A stretch of 22,723 nt of DNA, from the NCBI GenBank assembly GCA_030679635.1, contig JAUXSZ010000077.1, positions 1 through 22,723 of the forward strand, read 5' to 3'. A program made the position numbers and the translations under genes. Every line of letters starts with the position of its first letter. Position 1 is the first letter of the stretch. A model generated the notes under the pieces. It had not been told where the DNA came from. It was given only the letters and a program-made list of their open reading frames with translations, and did no database searches. Positions 8,705 through 15,812 of the stretch are shown piece by piece. The DNA comes from Sulfuricurvum sp. (GTDB lineage Bacteria; Campylobacterota; Campylobacteria; Campylobacterales; Sulfurimonadaceae).

Positions 8705-9033
8705 TATCCCTCGCTACTCATTATCAAAGCACCTGTCCGTTTTAAAACATATTTACAGTCTCGTCGCACGATTTCAAAGTCATTGCTATGCAACGGCTCT
8801 TTGGCAACCCATACATACCATCCGTCTGAAAGATGATCAGACAGTTCGGCAAAAAGGGCACGCAAACGTCTTTTACAATGATTGCGAACAACGGCGTTTC
8901 CCACTTTTTTACTAGCGGTATATCCAACTGTTTTTTCTCCCGTCACAGGGAGATAAAACAACGCGATAGAAGTACTGTGAGCACTCTTACCGCGTTTATA
9001 AACTCGCTGAAACTCTGAATTGAGTTTCAGCAT
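8704..9033 (-). CDS. rnpA: Ribonuclease P protein component
   Basis: Protein subunit of RNase P, which trims the 5' end of precursor tRNAs. The basic RNR helix is seen as VVRNHCKRRLRALF, with the N-terminal FQRVYKRGKS and the SKKVGNAV strand before it. 109 residues, normal length. The ATG at 9033 lies 11 bases after the rpmH stop and has no obvious Shine-Dalgarno sequence; no other in-frame start exists between it and rpmH. Confidence 0.95.
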   Translation of the reverse strand: MLKLNSEFQRVYKRGKSAHSTSIALFYLPVTGEKTVGYTASKKVGNAVVRNHCKRRLRALFAELSDHLSDGWYVWVAKEPLHSNDFEIVRRDCKYVLKRTGALIMSSEG

Positions 9034-9044
9034 AGAAAAGCCGT

Positions 9045-9179
9045 TTATACAGCCAATCTGCTTCTGCCTTTAGCACGACGAGCATTGATAACTCGGCGAC
9101 CATTCTTTGTAGACATACGTAAACGGAAACCATGTGTACGTTTACGTGGTGTATTATGTGGTTGGTATGTTCTTTTCAT
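9045..9179 (-). CDS. rpmH: 50S ribosomal protein L34
   Basis: A 44-residue basic protein beginning [19 protein letters not shown] and ending GRSRLAV, which is the invariant L34 pattern ([20 protein letters not shown]...RR.KGR). It is the first gene of the chain running to ruvX, as in most bacteria. AAGGGG (9187-9192) lies seven bases before the ATG. Confidence 0.97.
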   Translation of the reverse strand: MKRTYQPHNTPRKRTHGFRLRMSTKNGRRVINARRAKGRSRLAV

Positions 9180-9192
9180 TACCATTCCCCTT

Positions 9193-9220
9193 GTTATATT
9201 TTAGCCGCAATGGTAGTCAA
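9193..9220 (-). promoter_or_regulatory. Promoter of the rpmH-rnpA-yidD-yidC-jag-mnmE-ruvX chain
   Basis: On the - strand, TTGACT (9220-9215) and TATAAC (9198-9193) are 16 bases apart, a good sigma70-type pair ending about 13 bases before the leader that carries the rpmH ribosome binding site. An overlapping alternative -10, TAAAAT, is at 9203-9198. Confidence 0.5.
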
Positions 9221-9225
9221 ATCTT

Positions 9226-9244
9226 ACTTAAAGTGCCATTAAGT
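9226..9244. repeat. Inverted repeat upstream of the rpmH promoter
   Basis: ACTTAA-7 bases-TTAAGT, a six-base-pair stem, lies between the cytochrome c stop codon and the rpmH -35 box. It could be an operator or a weak terminator of the cytochrome gene; there is no U-tract of note. Confidence 0.25.
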
Positions 9245-9273
9245 TTCCTAAAAGCTTGCGTCACACTACACAC

Positions 9274-9630
9274 TTATGGGCGTAAAAAATCCCTTAGCGT
9301 AGCTGCAGACGACTCTCCCTTTGGAGACATATCCAATTTTAAGGACGTTTTCATCTTCATATGACAGTCACGGCATTCACGAATGATCGCATGTTCTTTT
9401 ACCTGTATTCCTTCGATTTTTGCCACCGGATGACAGGCAAAACAATCACTTCCGCAATCAGCCATCTTGGCAGGATTAGCAGAGTGACATTTTATGCACG
9501 TCGTCATCGGCTTATGCCGCATATCAAAATCGATATTTTTCAGCAATGCCGGATGGCATGTCATGCAATCGCCTGTGCACCCAAATAAGGGAACCCACAG
9601 GATAAACCAAAGTATTGCTAGTTTTTTCAT
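9274..9630 (-). CDS. Small tetraheme cytochrome c, probable lipoprotein
   Basis: A 118-residue exported protein with four CxxCH heme sites: CMTCH (22-26), CIKCH (45-49), CFACH (63-67) and CRDCH (86-90). The N-terminus is a short signal sequence (MKKLAILWFILWVPLFGC) ending in an LFGC lipobox-like motif, so Cys18 may be lipid-anchored; the phenylalanine at -2 is unusual for a lipobox, and simple cleavage is possible. Two extra cysteines (18 and 59) are outside heme sites. His39 and His80 may be distal heme ligands. It probably shuttles electrons in the periplasm; the partner is unknown. It starts seven bases after the clpB stop, so it is likely read from the clpB promoter. I do not recognise a named family. 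Confidence 0.88.
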   Translation of the reverse strand: MKKLAILWFILWVPLFGCTGDCMTCHPALLKNIDFDMRHKPMTTCIKCHSANPAKMADCGSDCFACHPVAKIEGIQVKEHAIIRECRDCHMKMKTSLKLDMSPKGESSAATLRDFLRP

Positions 9631-9637
9631 AAGAGCA

Positions 9638-12214
9638 TTATGCCACAGTTACGGTAATCTCGTTTCCACTAACGTCAAAATAAACAGATGAACCTTCTTG
9701 CACCGTACCTTCTAGAATCAAGTCAGCAAGGCGATCTTCAACGATCTCATACAATGCGCGCTTAAGCGGTCTCGCACCGTATACAGGATCAAATCCAGCT
9801 TCCGCAATATGCCGTTTTGCCGCATCGCTCAAAGAAAGGGTAATGTTGCGCTCATCCACTTTGGCCATAATATCGGCAAAGAACAGGTCGACAATGCTGA
9901 GGATTTGGCTCTCTCCCAATGGGTTAAAGACAACGACGTCATCCAGACGGTTCAAAAACTCCGGTTTAAAATGTCGCTTCAGTTCATCGAGCACCATTTC
10001 TTCAAGTCCGCTCTCTCCCTGATGGGCCATAATTTTGTCACTCGCGATGTTACTGGTCAGGATGATGATCGTATTGGTAAAATCAACAACAACCCCTTTG
10101 TTATCTGTCAAACGACCATCATCAAGGACTTGCAGCAAGATATTAAAAACATCCGGATGCGCCTTCTCGACTTCATCAAACAAAATGACGCTGTACGGTT
10201 TTCGGCGGACCGCTTCGGTGAGCTGCCCCCCCTCATCAAAACCAACGTATCCCGGAGGTGCCCCGACTAACCGTGACACAGCATGCTTCTCCATGTATTC
10301 AGACATATCGATACGGATCATCGACTCACTGCTGTCAAACAAAAATTTTGCCAACGTTTTCGCCGTCTGCGTTTTCCCGACCCCCGTAGGTCCTAGAAAC
10401 ATAAACGATCCAATAGGACGGCTCTTGTCCGACAGCCCTGCTTTGTTACGCTTAATGGCGCGTGCTACGGCATGCGTCGCCTTCTCCTGCCCCACCACGT
10501 CACGATTAAGCTCATCTTCAATGTGTAGAATCTTCTCTTTCTCACCTTGGAGCATCTTGTTAACCGGGATTTTTGTCCAGCGACTCACCACACCTGCGAT
10601 TGAGGCTTCATCGACACTGTTTTTAAGGAGAGTTCCTGCCGCTTGCATCACTTTCCATTGCTCTTGAAGACTTGCCTCTTCTTCAATCAGTTTCGGGATT
10701 TGACCGTGAGTGATTTCAGCAACTTTACTAAAATCACCATTTTGTTCCGCATTCTCTGCTTCACGCCGTTTGGATTCTATTTCACGCTTAATTTTCGACA
10801 CTTTGTCAAATTCCGCTTTTTCATGCGCAAATTGCGATTCAAGCCTTCGACGTTCTTCGCTGACATCGGCTAGCTCTTTCGCAATTTCTCCAAGCCGCTT
10901 CGTATTGGCCACACTCTCTTCCATTTTGAGTGCTTCATTCTCCACTTGCAGCTGCGTCATTGTCCGCTTGACGGACGCTAAAGCATTCGGCTCAGACTCT
11001 ATCTGCATCCGCAGCTCTGCCGCCGCTTCATCAATCAAGTCAATCGCCTTATCCGGTAAAAATCGATCACTGATGTAGCGATCCGAGAGTTTCGCCGCCG
11101 CTACGAGGGCTGAATCCGTAATGGTAATGCTGTGATGCGCCTCGAGGCGCTCTTTGAGACCACGCAAGATTTGCAAGGTTTGATTGACGCTCGGCTCATC
11201 AACATGGACAGGCTGGAATCGGCGTTGCAGCGCGGCATCTTTTTCAAAATATTTACGATATTCTTTGAGCGTCGTCGCACCGATCGTGTGCAATTCACCC
11301 CGTGCGAGAGCAGGCTTGAGAATATTCGCGGCATCCATAGACCCCTCCGCTGCTCCAGCACCTACAATGGTATGTATTTCATCAATAAAGAGGATCACAT
11401 TTCCGCTCTTTTTGACTTCCTCAATGACGGCTTTGAGACGATCTTCGAACTCCCCTCGATACTTCGCCCCCGCAATGAGGGCACTCATATCCAGTGCGAC
11501 GACCCTCTTGTTTTGTAAACTGAGCGGTACCTCTTTGTTGATAATTCGCTGCGCGAGTCCCTCAACCAATGCCGTTTTACCCACCCCTGGCTCGCCTAGA
11601 AGAATCGGATTGTTCTTCGTTTTTCGGATGAGAATCTGCATCATTCTGCTTATCTCTTCATCTCTTCCAATAACGGGGGAGAGTTTTCCATCTATCGCTT
11701 CTTTCGTCAGATCAATTCCATACTTTGAGAGACTTTCAAGAGTTTCGTCACTGCTTTGACTCTCAATTTTTTGACCGCCGCGCATCGATTCCAATGTTTT
11801 TCGCAGTTCGAATACATCAAGATATTTTTCTAAAACCTCGTTAAAAGGCGCGTGATTGAGATTTCCGATCACAAACATATCGATAGCGATAAAGGCATCC
11901 CCGTTCACTGCCATTTCAGCCGCAGAACGCTCCAATGCATGAACGAAATTACGCGACAATCGAATATTTTCCTTCGTCACGCTGGATACACTCGGGAGTT
12001 TAGACGCAAGACTTTTTACATCGAGTTCAATCGCAATTTTATCAACCCCCATTTTTATCAACGCTTGGTTAAGTGGTGAAGTACTGTTGGCTAATAATGC
12101 CCATAAAAAATGGATCGGCTCTGCTTCGCTGTTTTTGTTGTGCAACGCTAAAGAGATCGATGCCTCGATCATCTCACTCATTTGATGCGTTAGTTTTTCA
12201 AAAATATTTTGCAT
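9638..12214 (-). CDS. clpB: ATP-dependent chaperone ClpB (disaggregase)
   Basis: Hexameric AAA+ chaperone that pulls apart protein aggregates with DnaK. 858 residues with an N-domain (to about 145), a first ATPase domain with GEPGVGKT near 206 and the [17 protein letters not shown] segment, a coiled-coil middle domain rich in Glu, Lys and Arg (about 400-530) that distinguishes ClpB from ClpA and ClpC, and a second ATPase domain with GPTGVGKT near 605. The ATG at 12214 follows an AAGGAA. Its promoter carries a HAIR-like repeat, so it is probably repressed by HspR and induced by heat. A tetraheme cytochrome gene follows after seven bases. Confidence 0.97.
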   Translation of the reverse strand: MQNIFEKLTHQMSEMIEASISLALHNKNSEAEPIHFLWALLANSTSPLNQALIKMGVDKIAIELDVKSLASKLPSVSSVTKENIRLSRNFVHALERSAAEMAVNGDAFIAIDMFVIGNLNHAPFNEVLEKYLDVFELRKTLESMRGGQKIESQSSDETLESLSKYGIDLTKEAIDGKLSPVIGRDEEISRMMQILIRKTKNNPILLGEPGVGKTALVEGLAQRIINKEVPLSLQNKRVVALDMSALIAGAKYRGEFEDRLKAVIEEVKKSGNVILFIDEIHTIVGAGAAEGSMDAANILKPALARGELHTIGATTLKEYRKYFEKDAALQRRFQPVHVDEPSVNQTLQILRGLKERLEAHHSITITDSALVAAAKLSDRYISDRFLPDKAIDLIDEAAAELRMQIESEPNALASVKRTMTQLQVENEALKMEESVANTKRLGEIAKELADVSEERRRLESQFAHEKAEFDKVSKIKREIESKRREAENAEQNGDFSKVAEITHGQIPKLIEEEASLQEQWKVMQAAGTLLKNSVDEASIAGVVSRWTKIPVNKMLQGEKEKILHIEDELNRDVVGQEKATHAVARAIKRNKAGLSDKSRPIGSFMFLGPTGVGKTQTAKTLAKFLFDSSESMIRIDMSEYMEKHAVSRLVGAPPGYVGFDEGGQLTEAVRRKPYSVILFDEVEKAHPDVFNILLQVLDDGRLTDNKGVVVDFTNTIIILTSNIASDKIMAHQGESGLEEMVLDELKRHFKPEFLNRLDDVVVFNPLGESQILSIVDLFFADIMAKVDERNITLSLSDAAKRHIAEAGFDPVYGARPLKRALYEIVEDRLADLILEGTVQEGSSVYFDVSGNEITVTVA

Positions 12215-12242
12215 AATAATTCCTTTTTGTTAAATTCTGACT

Positions 12243-12272
12243 ATTATAATACTTTGAGTCACTTGTTGTCAA
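12243..12272 (-). promoter_or_regulatory. Sigma70-type promoter of clpB
   Basis: On the - strand TTGACA (12272-12267) and TATAAT (12248-12243) are both perfect, 18 bases apart, and lie 29 bases before the clpB start. It is the strongest-looking promoter in the window. Confidence 0.8.
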
Positions 12273-12273
12273 G
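12253..12273. promoter_or_regulatory. HAIR-like operator for HspR at clpB
   Basis: On the - strand CTTGACA-7 bases-ACTCAAA. The HAIR consensus bound by HspR is CTTGAGT-N7-ACTCAAG, so the left half matches 5 of 7 and the right half 6 of 7 with exactly the right spacing. It covers the -35 box and part of the spacer, the place expected for a repressor. HspR control of clpB is known in Campylobacter. Confidence 0.65.
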
Positions 12274-12291
12274 TCTTTTTAGTGCCGTTCT

Positions 12292-12990
12292 TTATATTAA
12301 CAGCGACGACACCAATCCTATTGCCGCACCAAAGACACCTCCCCACACAACAAGCCATCCTAAATGCTCTTTCATGAGGCCATAAAGCATCTCTTTAACC
12401 ATAAGAGGGGTAAGCTCTGCCAGGCGCAATGCGACGATCTCCTCAATCGTTTCACTCAAATGTGAACCCCCTTTGTGCAGGTGCGCATTAAGTGCATGGA
12501 TAAACGAATCGCTTTGTGAAATTTCAATGGTAGAAAGTTTGATTTTTTCTAAGAATGGCTCTTTTAGTTTGGCGATCAACGCCTCTCCGCCAAACATTCC
12601 GAGCATTCCACCCATCGGTGATTCCATGACGCTTACCACAAGAGCGTCATACGCAGGGGTAAAATCGGTCTGCTGAATAATCGGGGTCAAATCTAGGGAG
12701 CGCTCTTGGGATTGAACGAATGATTCAATCTTCTCTGCTGAAAAGAATTGTTCCATAATCAAAATTTTAAGCGCTTCTCTGATCGATTCAAAGCGATCCA
12801 AAATGATTCCTGAACCGTACAGGAAGGGGACTTTTTCGAACAGCATGTGGATAGCCAGTTGGTTTGTAACCGCCCCTGAAAGGGCAAATAATCCTGCATT
12901 TCTAATCGCACTGCCCATCTGTCCATCAAGCAAATAGGACCCACCTACTGCTCCCAGCGCTATGATGTTTGTACTCCATCCTTTATCCAT
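12292..12990 (-). CDS. DUF445 family membrane protein
   Basis: A 232-residue protein of the DUF445 family, whose function is not established. The family signature GAVTNQLAIHMLFEKVPFLY follows an N-terminal hydrophobic stretch (IIALGAVGGSYLL), and a final membrane helix lies at the C-terminus (WLVVWGGVFGAAIGLVSSLLI); between them is a helical soluble region. It is shorter than the well-known members of about 400 residues. AGGAG lies eight bases before the ATG. It is divergent from the gene at 13060 and is followed by the clpB promoter region. Confidence 0.8.
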   Translation of the reverse strand: MDKGWSTNIIALGAVGGSYLLDGQMGSAIRNAGLFALSGAVTNQLAIHMLFEKVPFLYGSGIILDRFESIREALKILIMEQFFSAEKIESFVQSQERSLDLTPIIQQTDFTPAYDALVVSVMESPMGGMLGMFGGEALIAKLKEPFLEKIKLSTIEISQSDSFIHALNAHLHKGGSHLSETIEEIVALRLAELTPLMVKEMLYGLMKEHLGWLVVWGGVFGAAIGLVSSLLI

Positions 12991-13008
12991 TGTGACAACT
13001 CCTGCTAT

Positions 13009-13024
13009 TAATACGTGTATTATA
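13009..13024. promoter_or_regulatory. Palindrome with overlapping divergent -10 boxes
   Basis: TAATAC-GT-GTATTA (13009-13022) is a perfect six-base inverted repeat in the 69-base gap between the divergent genes. On the - strand TATAAT at 13024-13019 would serve the DUF445 gene; on the + strand TATTAT at 13018-13023 could serve the gene at 13060. It may be a shared control site; part of the symmetry comes simply from AT-rich -10 boxes. Confidence 0.35.
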
Positions 13025-13059
13025 CAAAAAAGGTTATTGTTCTGTAAAAAAGATCCCTT

Positions 13060-13548
13060 ATGAAATTACATTCCATGTCAACACTCTTCAATTCAGGTGA
13101 ATCCGCGGCTATTCTCGGAGCGATTAAAGCCGCGATAGAGCGAAGCGATGAAGCTCCCTTTTGGCAGCAAAAAACCCTTCCCTACTGTGAAGCAATTTTA
13201 AGTGTTTTGATTCCCCTACGTGAGCAAACTCTCCTTTTTGACCCTGAGGGCAATCCTGCCCCAGCATTAACGATGGAGCTATTTCTACGTTGGTGTGATT
13301 TAATGAGCCTCAAAACCCTCGCATTTACCCTTGCAAAGAGCAATACGGCACAAAAATTGATGCGTACCAAATATGACGCGCAAGCTGCCGCTGCGTATCT
13401 TCCTATCGATTTAGAAACATTGGGAACCTATCTCAGTGGGTATACCGTCAACTTGAGTGATGAATCGATCGATTTTCCCATTACCAATTACAATCTCCAC
13501 ATCGGAATGACCACATTGGTCACAAATATTTTTAACGGGAACCAATAA
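13060..13548 (+). CDS. Unrecognised protein, first of an overlapping pair
   Basis: A 162-residue soluble protein I cannot assign to a family. It has no signal peptide and no convincing membrane helix, though LPYCEAILSVLIPL is hydrophobic. It contains an aromatic-rich stretch (MELFLRWCDLMSLKTLAF, about 71-88) and a C-terminal part with FPITNYNLHIG. The start could be the ATG at 13060 or the one at 13075; neither has a good ribosome binding site. That it is a real gene is supported by its overlap with the next gene (TAATG), ordinary amino-acid composition and lack of a better frame. Confidence 0.65.
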   Translation: MKLHSMSTLFNSGESAAILGAIKAAIERSDEAPFWQQKTLPYCEAILSVLIPLREQTLLFDPEGNPAPALTMELFLRWCDLMSLKTLAFTLAKSNTAQKLMRTKYDAQAAAAYLPIDLETLGTYLSGYTVNLSDESIDFPITNYNLHIGMTTLVTNIFNGNQ

Positions 13549-13979
13549 TGGCAGAAATTAAACCTCTTAGAATTCATACCTATCTCTCACACACTGAGAT
13601 CCAAACTCTATTGGAAAACGTTGATTTCATCATGATGGCAGCTCCTTCATTGCAAAGCGCACCTGATCCCTCACTGCATTTTACCATCATCTTGAACACT
13701 GCCGATCTTATTCCAGATGCCATCAAAGAGCAGTTGCTTGAAAAATTTTGTTTCGATTACAATATTACCGATATGAAACATGTTCTCAACAACCGTGAAC
13801 GCATAGCTTTTGCCATGACATCCCAAGAGACGCCTATGCCTCATCATTTGATCGACGATGCAGAGGCCAATACCATTCCTTGGAAATTGTTACACATTAT
13901 TGATTTTCTCGGAGAGTCAGAAGATTTTCAAGAGGCCAAAGACGGCCTAAGCGGATGGAGTTATAGTTACAACGCTTAA
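13548..13979 (+). CDS. Unrecognised protein, second of an overlapping pair
   Basis: A 143-residue acidic, soluble protein without a family I recognise. Its ATG shares a base with the stop of the previous gene (TAATG), so the two are probably translated together and may act together. Visible features are a hydrophobic strand FTIILNTADLIP near residue 47 and a C-terminal segment LLHIIDFLGESEDF. Its stop overlaps, tail to tail, the stop of the aminopeptidase gene on the other strand, leaving no room for a separate terminator. Confidence 0.65.
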   Translation: MAEIKPLRIHTYLSHTEIQTLLENVDFIMMAAPSLQSAPDPSLHFTIILNTADLIPDAIKEQLLEKFCFDYNITDMKHVLNNRERIAFAMTSQETPMPHHLIDDAEANTIPWKLLHIIDFLGESEDFQEAKDGLSGWSYSYNA

Positions 13980-15280
13980 CGTTTGCACATTGATTCAATA
14001 TCCTCGACTGTCTTGACGATCATCGAGGAGAGGTTTTCACACCCCATTTCGGTAATCAAAATATCATCCTCGATACGGATACCGATACCCCGGAATTTTT
14101 CCTCCACCGTTTCATCATCGGCTCGGATATAAAGTCCCGGTTCGATTGTCATGACCATCCCTGCTTGAAACGCCAAACTCTCCCCCTCATCATTCACGTA
14201 GGGACACGGATCGTGGACATCCAAGCCCATCCAATGCCCTATCCCGTGAGGAGCATATTTTTTGTGCGCTTTCGACTCCAAAAGCTCATTGCATTTACCG
14301 GTTAAAATTCCAAGATCAATCAATGCCTGACATAGCAACTCTTCGCTGTATTGCTGAAGCCAGTCCCGTTTTACGTCCGGTTTCATTGCCTCAATGACTC
14401 TCAGTTGGACATCCAGAACTTTGTTGTACACCTCACTCTGCGGCTCACTAAATTTTCCATTGACAGGAAAGGTGCGTGTTATGTCACTGGCGTAGAGTTC
14501 CCACTCGCATGCCGCATCGATCAACACCAAATCACCCTCTCTCAGTACATCACGATTATCGATATAGTGAAGGGTATTGGCATTATTTCCACCTGCCACA
14601 ATCGCCCCATACGCCTCTGCTTGTGCACCGTGTGAGAGAAACACATAACTCATTTTTGCTTGTAGCTCGTATTCATACAAACCGCTCTTGCAGCTCGCCA
14701 TCGCTTTATGATGCGCTACTGCGGTCAGGGTGATCGCTTTTCGAATATTTTCGATCTCTTCTGGAGATTTAATCAGCCGCTGAGTGCGGATAAGATGGGT
14801 CACATCATGAAATGCTCTTAGGTGACGCTTAACGCCACGGGTTTCATGAAGTTCTTGGGCGCTGCGTTTCGCGCTCAACAACCATGCCGACTCATCAAAC
14901 AAATCAATATACAAAGAAATATGATCACGAAGGATCTCTTTGATTAAGCTCGGATACTCATGGATATCGTGTACTTCATCCACACGGAATCGCTCACCCC
15001 CTCTTTCAACTCCCAATCGTGATCCATTCCAAAGAGCATGTTCTTCGTCATGTGGTTCAACAAACAGTATGGTTTTAGCAGACTCTTTGGTTTTAACCAT
15101 AACGAGGAGACTGTTGTCCTCTTGAAAACCACACATATAATAAAAATCACTGTTTTGCCGGTAGGGATATTCGGTATCGTTTGAGCGTGTTTTAGGAGAG
15201 GCAGAAGAGAGGATAATCACCCCCTCTTCTATCGCGTTAAGCAGTTTGTTGCGTCTTGATGCATAGTGTAATTCATTCAT
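13976..15280 (-). CDS. pepP: Xaa-Pro aminopeptidase (aminopeptidase P, M24 family)
   Basis: Removes an N-terminal residue that precedes proline; a two-metal enzyme. 434 residues, the usual length. The N-terminal domain matches aminopeptidase P (NSDFYYMCGFQEDNSLL, then ILFVEPHDEEHALWNG). The C-terminal pita-bread domain has the metal ligands: Asp in LIDAACEWELYASDITRTFP (two aspartates), His in PHGIGHWMGLDVHD, Glu in TIEPGLYI and Glu in GIRIEDDILIT. No Shine-Dalgarno sequence is clear before the ATG at 15280. It lies 35 bases after the cheW stop and may be the last gene of that operon. Confidence 0.93.
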   Translation of the reverse strand: MNELHYASRRNKLLNAIEEGVIILSSASPKTRSNDTEYPYRQNSDFYYMCGFQEDNSLLVMVKTKESAKTILFVEPHDEEHALWNGSRLGVERGGERFRVDEVHDIHEYPSLIKEILRDHISLYIDLFDESAWLLSAKRSAQELHETRGVKRHLRAFHDVTHLIRTQRLIKSPEEIENIRKAITLTAVAHHKAMASCKSGLYEYELQAKMSYVFLSHGAQAEAYGAIVAGGNNANTLHYIDNRDVLREGDLVLIDAACEWELYASDITRTFPVNGKFSEPQSEVYNKVLDVQLRVIEAMKPDVKRDWLQQYSEELLCQALIDLGILTGKCNELLESKAHKKYAPHGIGHWMGLDVHDPCPYVNDEGESLAFQAGMVMTIEPGLYIRADDETVEEKFRGIGIRIEDDILITEMGCENLSSMIVKTVEDIESMCKR

Positions 15281-15315
15281 AAGTGATATTGTGCCACAAA
15301 TGAATTCATGAATGA

Positions 15316-15810
15316 TTAAAAATTACGTTCTAACAACTTATGGACTTTCAAAATTGTGACAATACGATCGGCTTGTTTTCCAACACCGTCAATCATCGTT
15401 TCCGCCTCTGAAACGGTTTCAGGGGCAGGACCGATGTCGCGCTTGGGCATACGGATCGCTTCGGTGAGACGATCGATGACAAATCCTGCGACATCATTGC
15501 CGCTTTTCATCACAATAAATCGAGTCTCATCCGTATGCTTTTGAGTGGTTAAGCCAAAACGAGCTCGTAAATCAATCAGAGGGATAACCGATCCGCGTAA
15601 ATTAAATACACCCAAAATATACGCCGGCGTTTGCGGTACTCTTGTACAGCTGATCGGTTTGATAATCTCTTGAATACTCAAAATGGGTATCGAAAATTCT
15701 TCTTCTCCGACGATGAAACCAACCAGTTGAACAACATCATCGATCTTGTTATCTTCGCCCAAGAGAGCATTGCTCTGTTTCTTGATAATTTGCTGCAGTT
15801 GTTCACTCAT
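15316..15810 (-). CDS. cheW: Chemotaxis coupling protein CheW
   Basis: Links chemoreceptors to the CheA kinase. 164 residues covering one CheW domain: FIVGEEEFSIPILSIQEII, the arginine-containing TRVPQTPAYILGVFNLRG turn, VIPLIDLRARFGL and VIDRLTEAIRMP are all standard. It starts two bases after the cheA stop, with GAGGGG inside the end of cheA as a likely ribosome binding site. Confidence 0.95.
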   Translation of the reverse strand: MSEQLQQIIKKQSNALLGEDNKIDDVVQLVGFIVGEEEFSIPILSIQEIIKPISCTRVPQTPAYILGVFNLRGSVIPLIDLRARFGLTTQKHTDETRFIVMKSGNDVAGFVIDRLTEAIRMPKRDIGPAPETVSEAETMIDGVGKQADRIVTILKVHKLLERNF

Positions 15811-15812
15811 GA

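Noticed and set aside
11184..11759. 191-codon open frame antisense to clpB
   Set aside because: It covers the conserved first ATPase domain of clpB in reverse; composition is rich in Ser, Arg and Pro as expected of an antisense shadow.
15281..15300. Sigma54-like TGGCAC before pepP
   Set aside because: TGGCAC is present on the - strand, but the -12 element (TTGC after five bases) is missing, so it does not make a sigma54 promoter.
15300..15309. ATGAATTCAT palindrome between cheW and pepP
   Set aside because: Ten bases, AT-rich, no loop or U-tract; too short to call a terminator or an operator.
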